Of a stretch of 15,131 nt of DNA, positions 6,506-14,147 are shown one piece after another; within the stretch, counting starts at the first letter, position 1, and every line of letters starts with the position of its first letter. The stretch lies in contig JAGCAL010000059.1 of assembly GCA_017652715.1 (NCBI GenBank), forward strand, positions 1 to 15,131, given 5' to 3'. The notes beneath the pieces are model-generated. The model was given only the letters and a program-made list of their open reading frames with translations. It did not search any database and had not been told where the DNA came from. The position numbers and the translations under genes are program-made. This DNA is from Candidatus Saccharimonadota bacterium (GTDB lineage: Bacteria > Patescibacteriota > Saccharimonadia > Saccharimonadales > Saccharimonadaceae).

Positions 6506-8522
6506 AAACATAACAAGTAAACGAAAAATCTTAATAATTGTTATTTTGGTCGTCGCAACTTTTCTAACCTGGTTTATTATTCGGCTAGCAACCACAGATA
6601 CAACGCTAAATTTGATTAAGACTTATGAGATTTCGGAACTTACTAGTTTGAAGGATTTATATAGCTTAAATGATGGAGATTATGCGGTCGCGATAGACGG
6701 AAATGTTGTTACCGGAAAGAGTTTCGAGAGTGGCTCGCTTGAGATTCGACCGACAGCAAGTACCGCGAAGATGATTCTAAGCCTAGCCGTTATGAAGGAA
6801 AAGCCATTTGATTTAGGTTCTCAAGGCGAAATCCTAACCATGTCGCAGGAAGATTATAGTAAGTATGCTTGGTATTATAATAATGGCGGTTCGAATACGG
6901 CCGTGCAGGTTGGAGAGGAAATTAGTCAGTACGATGCATTAGTTTCGATATTTTTAGCTTCGTCTAATAATATGGCGGATTCTTTAGCGACATGGGCGTT
7001 TGGCTCGATAGACAATTATCGCGAGTATGCTAATGGAATGTTAAATGAGTATGGGATCCTTAATACCACAATCGGCGAAGACGCGAGTGGTTTCAGCGAA
7101 ACAACAACTAGCACGGCGGCTGACCTCGCGAAAATCGGAGCATTAGTTTTAGAGAATCCAGTTTTAGCGGAGATCGTAAATACAAAAACATACACGGTTC
7201 CGGTTTCTGGCACTATAAATAATACAAACCAACTACTCGGGACAGACGGAATCGTTGGGATCAAAACTGGATATATTGGCGACGTTTCGGGATATTGTTT
7301 GGTGACCGGCTACAAAGAAGGGGAGCATATTATAACTACGGCTTTACTTGGAGCGCCGTCGCGAGCTGATTCGTTTGATGAAAGTTTAGAGATCGTAAAA
7401 GCTATGCAGGGCCGCGCTCGGGTTAGCGAGCTCGTAAAGATCGGGCAGGTAGTTGGTTATTATGATAGTTGGTGGACTGGGCGAGTAGAGATTGCTGCAG
7501 ACGAGAGCTTAAGTGAGTTAGCTTGGGCCGAGGCGGATATTGATACTGATTTAGTAATAGATGATGGGAGTGGTGTTTTAAAGGTTAATATCGCAGGGAA
7601 GACTTATAGCGTAAGAGTTAAAGCAGAAGAATATGCTAAAGAACCTACTTTATTTGAAAAGATAAAACATATTTTCGGTTGGAAAAAAGAAAGCGAAGAG
7701 CCTGATACTCTTGAAAGCACAAACGAAAGCGATGACGAACAAGCAAATGTCGAAGAGGAGGTTGCGGCAGAACCGGCCGAAGAGCCGATAGAGGCAAAAG
7801 AAGAGACCGAAAAGGAAGAAGAATCTGCTCAGGATGCTGAACCGTTTACTAATGCGCCTTCATCTAATTGTACGATTAAGTTAGGTGCTTTAATGCTAAT
7901 TAACCCCAATTTTACTGTAGAGGAAGGTTTTATAAGTGCGCGTCGGGGCGAGCTCGTAAGTATCTCCTCTCGATACGGTATTATTGAAGGGAATCCGGGG
8001 AATGGCGATAATCTACTTGATGCCGAAGCGGCTGAGCATATAAACGATATGGTAAACGCCTATAAAGAGGCTTATCCCGGACATACTTTGGAAACTCGTT
8101 CTTGTTTTCGTTCGAAAGGAACTAGTTGTGGTCGGCTTTGTGCGGCGACTGGCGCAAGTGATCACCATACTGGTTTAACTTGTGATTTACTCGATCCGGC
8201 TTATGGAACTTCGCTTGATACTGATACCTATGATCAACATATAGATTGGCGGTGGCTCAGAGCGAATTCGTATAAATATGGTTTCATTGATAGGTTTCCT
8301 GAAGCATGGGCCGGCGGATTAATGAGCGAGCCTTTGAATGTCGACGAAAACGGCTCTACTGGTTTATTCGAGACTTGGCACTATCGCTATGTTGGTATCG
8401 AGGCAGCTTATGATATCGCGACTGGGAAATATAATCGCGGCGAATATGATTCTTTAGAACATTATTTAAAGTCTCGTGGTTTAGTAACGGATTTAAAAGC
8501 CGGAAAGTGTTATAATAGTTAG
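6492..8522 (+). CDS. bifunctional D,D-peptidase: serine D-Ala-D-Ala carboxypeptidase (S11) fused to VanY-type zinc peptidase (M15)
   Basis: A 676-residue membrane-anchored envelope enzyme expected to trim peptidoglycan stem peptides. An uncleaved anchor helix lies at about 11-32. The first half is a penicillin-binding-protein-like S11 carboxypeptidase with all three motifs: STAK (Ser90, Lys93), SSN (157-159) and KTG (258-260). A strongly acidic Glu-rich linker spans about 398-450. The second half is VanY/M15B-like: SxHxxGxxxD as S556, H558, G561, D565, and ExWH as E627, W629, H630, giving the zinc ligands and catalytic glutamate. Six cysteines cluster in this half (460, 538, 546, 550, 564, 673), suggesting disulfides outside the membrane. 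Both active sites look intact. Such activities are usually separate proteins; the fusion could cleave pentapeptide by two chemistries, only one sensitive to beta-lactams (inference). Its last codons carry the promoter of the ABC exporter pair. Confidence 0.92.
   Translation: MLRIKNITSKRKILIIVILVVATFLTWFIIRLATTDTTLNLIKTYEISELTSLKDLYSLNDGDYAVAIDGNVVTGKSFESGSLEIRPTASTAKMILSLAVMKEKPFDLGSQGEILTMSQEDYSKYAWYYNNGGSNTAVQVGEEISQYDALVSIFLASSNNMADSLATWAFGSIDNYREYANGMLNEYGILNTTIGEDASGFSETTTSTAADLAKIGALVLENPVLAEIVNTKTYTVPVSGTINNTNQLLGTDGIVGIKTGYIGDVSGYCLVTGYKEGEHIITTALLGAPSRADSFDESLEIVKAMQGRARVSELVKIGQVVGYYDSWWTGRVEIAADESLSELAWAEADIDTDLVIDDGSGVLKVNIAGKTYSVRVKAEEYAKEPTLFEKIKHIFGWKKESEEPDTLESTNESDDEQANVEEEVAAEPAEEPIEAKEETEKEEESAQDAEPFTNAPSSNCTIKLGALMLINPNFTVEEGFISARRGELVSISSRYGIIEGNPGNGDNLLDAEAAEHINDMVNAYKEAYPGHTLETRSCFRSKGTSCGRLCAATGASDHHTGLTCDLLDPAYGTSLDTDTYDQHIDWRWLRANSYKYGFIDRFPEAWAGGLMSEPLNVDENGSTGLFETWHYRYVGIEAAYDIATGKYNRGEYDSLEHYLKSRGLVTDLKAGKCYNS
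8508..8516 (+). promoter_or_regulatory. extended -10 promoter of the ABC exporter pair, inside the preceding gene
   Basis: TGTTATAAT lies in the last codons of the peptidase gene. The predicted start is about 8523, two bases before the ATG at 8525. No Shine-Dalgarno lies just upstream of that ATG, so a leaderless transcript would explain its translation. No good -35 is visible. Confidence 0.5.
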
Positions 8523-8524
8523 AT

Positions 8525-10291
8525 ATGTTTAAACTTTTTCGTTTTCTAAAACCGTATTGGTGGCAAGTTGTAATCCTTATTTTAGCTACGGGATTACAAG
8601 TTTATACTACGCTCCGTTTGCCGGCTTTGATGGCCGATATCATTAACAACGGGATTGTGGAGGGAAATACCGACTATATTTGGCAAACTGGGTTTCGCAT
8701 GATTGGACTAGCAATAGTTTCGGCGGCGGGATCTTTGATTTCGAGCTATTTTTCCGCGCGAGTTGGTTCGAATTATGCTCGCGACATTCGCGCTGAAGTT
8801 TTTACTAAAATCGTAAACTATAATTTGTCCGAATCGAAAGATTTTAGTACCGCTTCGCTTCTTACCCGTACCACTAACGACGTTAACCAAGTCCAAATGG
8901 TAACTATTATGATTCTTTCAATGATGCTACGTGCTCCGCTCTTTTGTATTATTTCTATCATCATGGCGATTCAAACGGCGCCGGATATGAGTTGGATTAT
9001 TATCGTGGGCGCGGTTGCGATTTTAGGTTCAGTCGCTTTAATTATGTCGCTTGTAATTCCTAAATTTAAGATTTTCCAAAATCTAATCGATAGAATTACT
9101 TTAATCACGCGCGAAAATCTGACTGGCCTTCGAGTAATCAGAGCTTTTAATAATGAGAAGCTCGAAAAGAAAAAATTCGATAAGACTAATGACAAATTAA
9201 CTAAGCTTTTAATTTATATTGATAAGATTCTGGAATTACAAAATCCGTTAATTAACATTATATTTAATGGCACGACGCTACTTTGTTCGTGGATTGGTAT
9301 TTCTCTCCTTACAAAAGATTTCGCTTATCTCGGGAATATGACGGCTTTCGCGCAATATGTAACCTATGTTATGATGTCATTTTTGATGATGTCGATGTTG
9401 TTTGTGATGTTACCGCGCGCGAACGTCTCAGCCCATCGTATTAATGAAGTTCTAGCTAAGGTTTCGAAAATCCACTGGTTAGACAAAACAAATGGACAAC
9501 CGACTAAAGCCCCTTCCGTCGAATTTAAGAACGTTGATTTTAGTTACCCCGGCGCGAACGAAAAGGTTCTAGACAACATTTCCTTTAAAGCCGATGCCGG
9601 TAAGACTACCGCCTTTATAGGTTCAACCGGTTCTGGCAAATCTACATTAATTAATTTAGTCCCACGTTTTTATGAAAGCACTAATGGAGAAATTTTAGTT
9701 AACGGACTTCCGGTTAAAAACTATGAAAAGAAAGATTTAATGAAGCGAATTGGGTTTGTTCCGCAACGAGGGATGCTTTTTGCTGGCACTATTAAATCTA
9801 ATATTAAGTTCGGAGCGCCGGATGCGAGTGATAAACAGGTACATAAAGCCGCCGAGATCGCTCAAGCAAAGAACTTTATCGAAAAACTGCCGAATAAATA
9901 TAGTTCACATATCGCTCAAGGTGGGACAAATGTCTCAGGTGGACAAAAACAGCGTCTTTCGATTGCTCGGGCGATTTGTAAGGATCCCGATATATTTATT
10001 TTCGATGATGCATTTTCGGCACTCGATATGAAAACCGATAAAAAGCTTCGAGAGGCTCTAAAACCAATTACGGAATCAGCGGTCGTTTTAATTGTTGCGC
10101 AGCGTGTTAGTACTATTAAAGATGCTGACCAGATCGTAGTCTTAAATAACGGTAAGATCGTCGGAAAGGGGAAGCATCTTGAGCTTCTTAATAACTGTAA
10201 AGTTTATCAAGAGATTGTTAAGTCGCAACTTTCGGATGACGAATATAAGAACGAGTTGAAACTCGCAGGGAGGGTACCCAATGCAGCATGA
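8525..10291 (+). CDS. ABC exporter subunit with degenerate ATPase site (heterodimer partner A)
   Basis: A 588-residue type IV (B-family) ABC exporter half-transporter: a six-helix membrane domain in about the first 300 residues, then a nucleotide-binding domain. Visible motifs are Walker A GSTGSGKS 366-373, Q-loop Gln414, canonical signature VSGGQ 470-474, Walker B ending D494, and D-loop SALD. Two catalytic positions deviate: the Walker B glutamate is Asp495, and the switch histidine is Gln526 (AQRVST). This is the pattern of the degenerate-site partner in heterodimers such as TM287/TM288. The next gene overlaps by 11 bases and has complementary features, so the two almost certainly form one exporter. 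Substrate unknown; family members export drugs, lipids or peptides. The start has no Shine-Dalgarno but sits just after an extended -10 box. Confidence 0.92.
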   Translation: MFKLFRFLKPYWWQVVILILATGLQVYTTLRLPALMADIINNGIVEGNTDYIWQTGFRMIGLAIVSAAGSLISSYFSARVGSNYARDIRAEVFTKIVNYNLSESKDFSTASLLTRTTNDVNQVQMVTIMILSMMLRAPLFCIISIIMAIQTAPDMSWIIIVGAVAILGSVALIMSLVIPKFKIFQNLIDRITLITRENLTGLRVIRAFNNEKLEKKKFDKTNDKLTKLLIYIDKILELQNPLINIIFNGTTLLCSWIGISLLTKDFAYLGNMTAFAQYVTYVMMSFLMMSMLFVMLPRANVSAHRINEVLAKVSKIHWLDKTNGQPTKAPSVEFKNVDFSYPGANEKVLDNISFKADAGKTTAFIGSTGSGKSTLINLVPRFYESTNGEILVNGLPVKNYEKKDLMKRIGFVPQRGMLFAGTIKSNIKFGAPDASDKQVHKAAEIAQAKNFIEKLPNKYSSHIAQGGTNVSGGQKQRLSIARAICKDPDIFIFDDAFSALDMKTDKKLREALKPITESAVVLIVAQRVSTIKDADQIVVLNNGKIVGKGKHLELLNNCKVYQEIVKSQLSDDEYKNELKLAGRVPNAA

Positions 10292-12053
10292 TGATTTAGG
10301 CGGAAAGCCGAAAAATATGCGCACTTCTTTTAAGATTTTCCTAAAGTCTATTAAGAGGTATCGTCTCGGTATTATTATTGCAGTGATTTTGACCATCGGG
10401 TCGGCGGTTCTTGGTCTCTTTATTCCTAAGATTTTAGGTGATATGACTACGATCGCAGTAAATAGTTACCCCGATTTAGATTGGTCAGCGCTTCAAGGTA
10501 AGGCAATTCTTGCTATTGTTTTATTCTTGGCTTCGGCGGCCTTAAATTACGCCCAAGCCTATATCCTCGCAATTGTTTCCGCGAAATATACCGAAGAGCT
10601 TCGCGGGAAAATACTAGATAAGATTTCTCGTTTGCCGATTTCATATTTTGATCAGCATCAACATGGCGATACGCTTTCCAGAATGGCGAACGATGTTGAT
10701 GTTTTAACTACTTCTATGTCACAAGAAATCGCCGACGTGTCTCTTAGTCTTACTACGTTAATTGGGGTAATGATTGTGATGTTAACGATTAGTGTACCGT
10801 TGTCCTTAATATCGTTTATTGTAGTGCCTATATCGGTAATTGTGGTGGGGCGAATTATGCGATACGCGCAAAAGTATTTCCGAGAACAACAAAGTACATT
10901 AGGAGTACTAAATAGTAAGATTGAAGAAGATTATTCCGGACAAATTGTGATTAAATCTAACTCCTATGAAGACGATGCGCTAGCGGATTTTTCCGCTACC
11001 AACGAAAAACTCGCTACCGTAACGAGGCGAGCACAAATCTTTTCTTCGCTATCTTTTCCAGTAACACATATCTTTACTAATTTGGGTTATGTTGCGATTT
11101 GTGTACTCGGTGGAGTATTCGTAATAGAAGGTAGAATCAGTATTGGCGATATTCAAGCCTTTATTCAATACGTCTCTCGTTTTAATAGACCGATTACTGA
11201 AATTGCTTCAACGACTTCGACTTTACAGTCTCTTCTCGCTGCGAGTGAAAGGATTTTCGAATTTCTAGATGAAAAAGAAGAGGAACCGGATCCTAATCCT
11301 GCGAAAGAGATAAAGGATATTAAAGGTGAGGTCGAATTCCATAATATTAATTTTAGTTATTTAAAAGATCGTCCAGTAATTCGTGATTTTAGCGTTAAGG
11401 TAAAGCCCGGCATGAAAGTAGCTATCGTTGGCCCGACCGGAGCCGGAAAAACGACGATAATTAATCTTTTGATGAGATTTTATGATCCAGATTCTGGTTA
11501 TATTACGATCGATGGGGTACCGACGAAGGAGATGAAGCGCGCTGACGTGCGTAAACTATTTGGGATGGTGCTTCAGGATACCTGGCTATTCTCTGGGTCC
11601 GTAGTAGAGAATTTACGTTACGGAAATCAACACGCAAGTCTAGAAGACATCAAACAGGCAGCTAAGGCTAGCAACGTTAATCATATTATAGAGGCCCTGC
11701 CGAAAGGTTATCATTCTGAAATCTCAGAGGATTCTGATAATATTTCAGCAGGAGAAAAGCAACTTCTCACTATCGCTAGAGCAATGGCTGCAAATCCCCC
11801 GATGATGATACTAGATGAGGCTACCTCCAATGTAGATACGCGTACGGAACAATTAATTCAGGATTCATTTGAAAAATTGACCCACGGGCGAACGTCGTTT
11901 GTAATCGCGCATCGGCTTTCAACAATTCGTAATTCGGATTTAATATTAGTCATGCGAGACGGAAATATTATTGAACAAGGGAATCATGATGAACTACTAA
12001 AGAAAGATGGTTTCTATGCCGAATTATATAATTCGCAATTCGCAGAAGGATAA
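10281..12053 (+). CDS. ABC exporter subunit with canonical ATPase residues (heterodimer partner B)
   Basis: A 590-residue half-transporter with an N-terminal six-helix membrane domain and C-terminal ATPase: Walker A GPTGAGKT 384-391, Q-loop Gln432, Walker B with Asp512 and catalytic Glu513, D-loop SNVD, switch His544 (AHRLST). Its signature motif is altered, ISAGE (488-492) in place of LSGGQ. In a heterodimer the altered signature would face the degenerate Walker site of the partner, and this protein's intact Walker site would face the partner's canonical signature, giving one active and one inactive ATP site (inference from TM287/TM288-type exporters). The start at 10281 has a GGGAGGG Shine-Dalgarno about seven bases upstream and overlaps the previous gene by 11 bases, indicating coupled translation. 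It is the last gene of the plus-strand run. Confidence 0.93.
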   Translation: MQHDDLGGKPKNMRTSFKIFLKSIKRYRLGIIIAVILTIGSAVLGLFIPKILGDMTTIAVNSYPDLDWSALQGKAILAIVLFLASAALNYAQAYILAIVSAKYTEELRGKILDKISRLPISYFDQHQHGDTLSRMANDVDVLTTSMSQEIADVSLSLTTLIGVMIVMLTISVPLSLISFIVVPISVIVVGRIMRYAQKYFREQQSTLGVLNSKIEEDYSGQIVIKSNSYEDDALADFSATNEKLATVTRRAQIFSSLSFPVTHIFTNLGYVAICVLGGVFVIEGRISIGDIQAFIQYVSRFNRPITEIASTTSTLQSLLAASERIFEFLDEKEEEPDPNPAKEIKDIKGEVEFHNINFSYLKDRPVIRDFSVKVKPGMKVAIVGPTGAGKTTIINLLMRFYDPDSGYITIDGVPTKEMKRADVRKLFGMVLQDTWLFSGSVVENLRYGNQHASLEDIKQAAKASNVNHIIEALPKGYHSEISEDSDNISAGEKQLLTIARAMAANPPMMILDEATSNVDTRTEQLIQDSFEKLTHGRTSFVIAHRLSTIRNSDLILVMRDGNIIEQGNHDELLKKDGFYAELYNSQFAEG

Positions 12054-12303
12054 TTAATTCTTTTAGACCGACTTAAGTTTTATCAACATAGCCTCTAGAA
12101 GTACAGGTTGACTCATCATCAGAGTGGGGGGGCGGAGGATAGTGGCCTCCGAAAAATCGAGAATGTTGATTTTATATTTCCTAAGTTCATGCCAGCAGAG
12201 AAGAATATGTTAGCGAAGATTCTTGACTAAGCTTCCGGAGGGGGCTAATTGTTTTATATAGTTATATGTTTTTGAAAACTTTTTGTAATGTTGTTTGATT
12301 TTT
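12054..12303. other. 250-bp non-coding region between convergent genes, with several hairpins
   Basis: No convincing ORF on either strand. Visible structure on the plus strand: ATCAACAT (12082-12089) pairs with ATGTTGAT (12163-12170) and encloses a small ACTC/GAGT stem and a perfect CGGAGG/CCTCCG stem at about 12133-12151, preceded by a run of seven G. Further hairpins are AAGAAT/ATTCTT (12201-12224) and the terminator-like stem at 12230-12246. The layout could be a structured RNA or only the shared 3' end of two transcripts. No tRNA, tmRNA, RNase P or SRP RNA signature was recognised. Confidence 0.4.
12230..12255 (+). terminator. possible intrinsic terminator of the plus-strand gene run
   Basis: A seven-base-pair stem, AGCTTCC (12230-12236) with GGGGGCT (12240-12246), including two G-U pairs and a GGA loop, is followed by AATTGTTTT. 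The U-tract is imperfect and the site lies 177 bases after the stop codon, so the call is tentative. The reverse direction has no U-tract. Confidence 0.35.
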
Positions 12304-14124
12304 TTAACGAACACACCTAATCGTGGCAGCTTCGTCTTTCGTCGCACTATAAGTACCAGGATAAGCATACGAGGAGATCGAAAGCATAAGTGAAGTCATG
12401 GAGTTATTTCCCGTACTGGACCAGAAATAACCTGAAGAGCCGACCTCGGGAACGATCATTTGTCTGTGGCTACCGGAGACCATAAAGTTGTTTGGGTAAT
12501 CTCTGAAAGCAGCCACGGCAGTCTTATTATTTGCATTTGTTTCCGAATCTTGATAATAACTATTATTAGCCGGAGCAAACCCCATAATATTAACCCCGAG
12601 AGACCAGAGCTCACTATTCGCCGCATTATCCGAGTTGCCACCCTTTGGCAAATGCCAGCCATATGGGCAGATGGACGTCGTGGTAATAGATTGGTTAAGG
12701 GTATTATAGTAGGATGTATCCGCAATGGCGGCTGCCCAAGTGTAATAATTGCCTACGGAATATATACGAGAGGTGGTATTACTCCAGCTAGTCATATTGG
12801 CGACAGGACTTGCTGTATGCCGATTATCGTAGCGCGGAAAACGATAGGCGACGCCATTTCCTGAAATCGTAAACGCCGTAGAACCATCTGTGCTATATAG
12901 ACTGTTAGCTGTAGTGCCACTAATATTTCCAGTTTCCGGATCGGCTAATCCGATAAAGCTAGAATTATAGCCTTGCGCTAAGGTTCCGTCTGAGTTATGC
13001 GCTGCGGTATTGTCTAGTCTTAGGTTTTCTACCATCCAACATTTACCATCTTTTAGTTTAGCGACGGCGTAGACGTTATTGTCCCTTTGGTCTCTTAGTG
13101 CGGTCATTGTACCTATCGGCATAGTAGAGTTGTTTGGACAGGTAAAGCTCTGAAGATCGCCGGCACTCGGTACCCAGACAGCGTAAAGAGCGAGACCTGG
13201 GTTAGAACCAGAATACTCTCCATTGGGGAAAGTAAGTATAGTATTAGGACCGTAGATATGATAACCAGCATTAACGCCAGTTCCATTCCCGTCCACATCG
13301 TTCTCGTTTAAGACCCAGTCATATTTGTCAGACCAGCCGGCAAAGCCGTAGCCTGAGAGTTGAAAGTTAGAGCCCCAAAGTTCAGCACGTTGCCATTGGG
13401 CGTTTATTTCTTGATTACTCATAGTAGTGGGTGAATTAGCTCCGCTATCACTATAGCAAATGTAGCCAGATGGACAGGATATAGGAGCTGGGGTTGGGAC
13501 GGGATTTGCTACGGCAATGAAGTTAATGACGTTGTTATAGGTTCCGGAGAGTTGGTCACCAGAGGCTTTAGCGGCGATTTTGAACTTAATAGAATCGCCA
13601 GATGCTGAAGAGACTGGATCGTTAGAAGATTTTAATGTGGCTATATTTGTTTCATCATCGTAGAGAGGAAGACCGTCATAGTTAGTCCAAGTAGTATTAG
13701 TACCATTATTTAGGCTTTCGTCTAGGTATGAGTAGGCCCAAGTGTTGTTTTCTAGGTTAGTATTACTAGCAATACTGGAGCCGAAGGCTACAGAAGTAAA
13801 TTTGTTAGAAATGTTACTATCGTTATGTTTTAGGTCTCTAGTTGTATAAGTTGTACTGTTACCTACGGTAGCGTTTAATGTGTAGCCTGCAACGCTATTA
13901 GTTAAAACACTTACCGTAATAATGTTACTATCGTCCGAAGTGCCCGGAGCAAGGTTGGGAATAACAAGATTAGAAGAAGAGAGGTTGATTTGGATGGAAG
14001 GGTTAAAAGTAAAAGAGACGCCAATGTCTTGAGAGAAGGTTACGGCGTGAGTTAGGTTAGTAGTACTAAGACTAAGGAGAGTTAAACTTAACAATAAAAT
14101 TAAAGATTTTGTATGACGTTTCAT
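12304..14124 (-). CDS. secreted surface protein: InlB-like region and C-terminal FISUMP domain
   Basis: A 606-residue exported protein of unknown function. A Sec signal peptide is clear: MKR, a leucine-rich core, then a likely signal peptidase I site after THA (residue 27). The mature part starts with a beta-rich Ig-like region (about 28-207, Asn/Thr/Ser-rich), a PVPTPAP hinge, an InlB-like segment with GYGFAGWSD near 258 and LYAVWVPSAG near 313, then a FISUMP-type domain (about 329-606) with RDQRDNN, DGKCWMVENLRLD and SICPYGWHLP. Cysteines at 329, 362, 486 and 604 match those of the other FISUMP protein in the window. It lacks the middle region and double membrane anchor of that paralog, and has no sorting motif at its C-terminus. 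The ATG sits six bases after TGCTATAAT with no Shine-Dalgarno, so a leaderless message is predicted. Adhesion or substrate binding is plausible but unproven. Confidence 0.88.
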   Translation of the reverse strand: MKRHTKSLILLLSLTLLSLSTTNLTHAVTFSQDIGVSFTFNPSIQINLSSSNLVIPNLAPGTSDDSNIITVSVLTNSVAGYTLNATVGNSTTYTTRDLKHNDSNISNKFTSVAFGSSIASNTNLENNTWAYSYLDESLNNGTNTTWTNYDGLPLYDDETNIATLKSSNDPVSSASGDSIKFKIAAKASGDQLSGTYNNVINFIAVANPVPTPAPISCPSGYICYSDSGANSPTTMSNQEINAQWQRAELWGSNFQLSGYGFAGWSDKYDWVLNENDVDGNGTGVNAGYHIYGPNTILTFPNGEYSGSNPGLALYAVWVPSAGDLQSFTCPNNSTMPIGTMTALRDQRDNNVYAVAKLKDGKCWMVENLRLDNTAAHNSDGTLAQGYNSSFIGLADPETGNISGTTANSLYSTDGSTAFTISGNGVAYRFPRYDNRHTASPVANMTSWSNTTSRIYSVGNYYTWAAAIADTSYYNTLNQSITTTSICPYGWHLPKGGNSDNAANSELWSLGVNIMGFAPANNSYYQDSETNANNKTAVAAFRDYPNNFMVSGSHRQMIVPEVGSSGYFWSSTGNNSMTSLMLSISSYAYPGTYSATKDEAATIRCVR

Positions 14125-14130
14125 GGTTTT

Positions 14131-14139
14131 ATTATAGCA
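14131..14139 (-). promoter_or_regulatory. extended -10 promoter of the secreted FISUMP gene
   Basis: The minus strand reads TGCTATAAT in the 23-bp gap after tmk. The hexamer is followed by exactly six bases and then the ATG, so the predicted +1 is the A of the start codon. No Shine-Dalgarno and no good -35 are present. Confidence 0.6.
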
Positions 14140-14147
14140 TAAACATT

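Noticed and set aside
12133-12151. CGGAGG/CCTCCG hairpin as an intrinsic terminator
   Set aside because: It is followed by A-rich sequence on the plus strand and by a C run on the minus strand, so no U-tract forms in either direction.
12121-12246. A third, decayed copy of the queA palindromic element
   Set aside because: It shares only general G-richness; the CCYGT-loop-ACRGG hairpin and its flanks are absent.
12054-12303. SRP RNA, tmRNA, RNase P RNA or tRNA in the gap
   Set aside because: None of the conserved motifs of these RNAs could be read on either strand.
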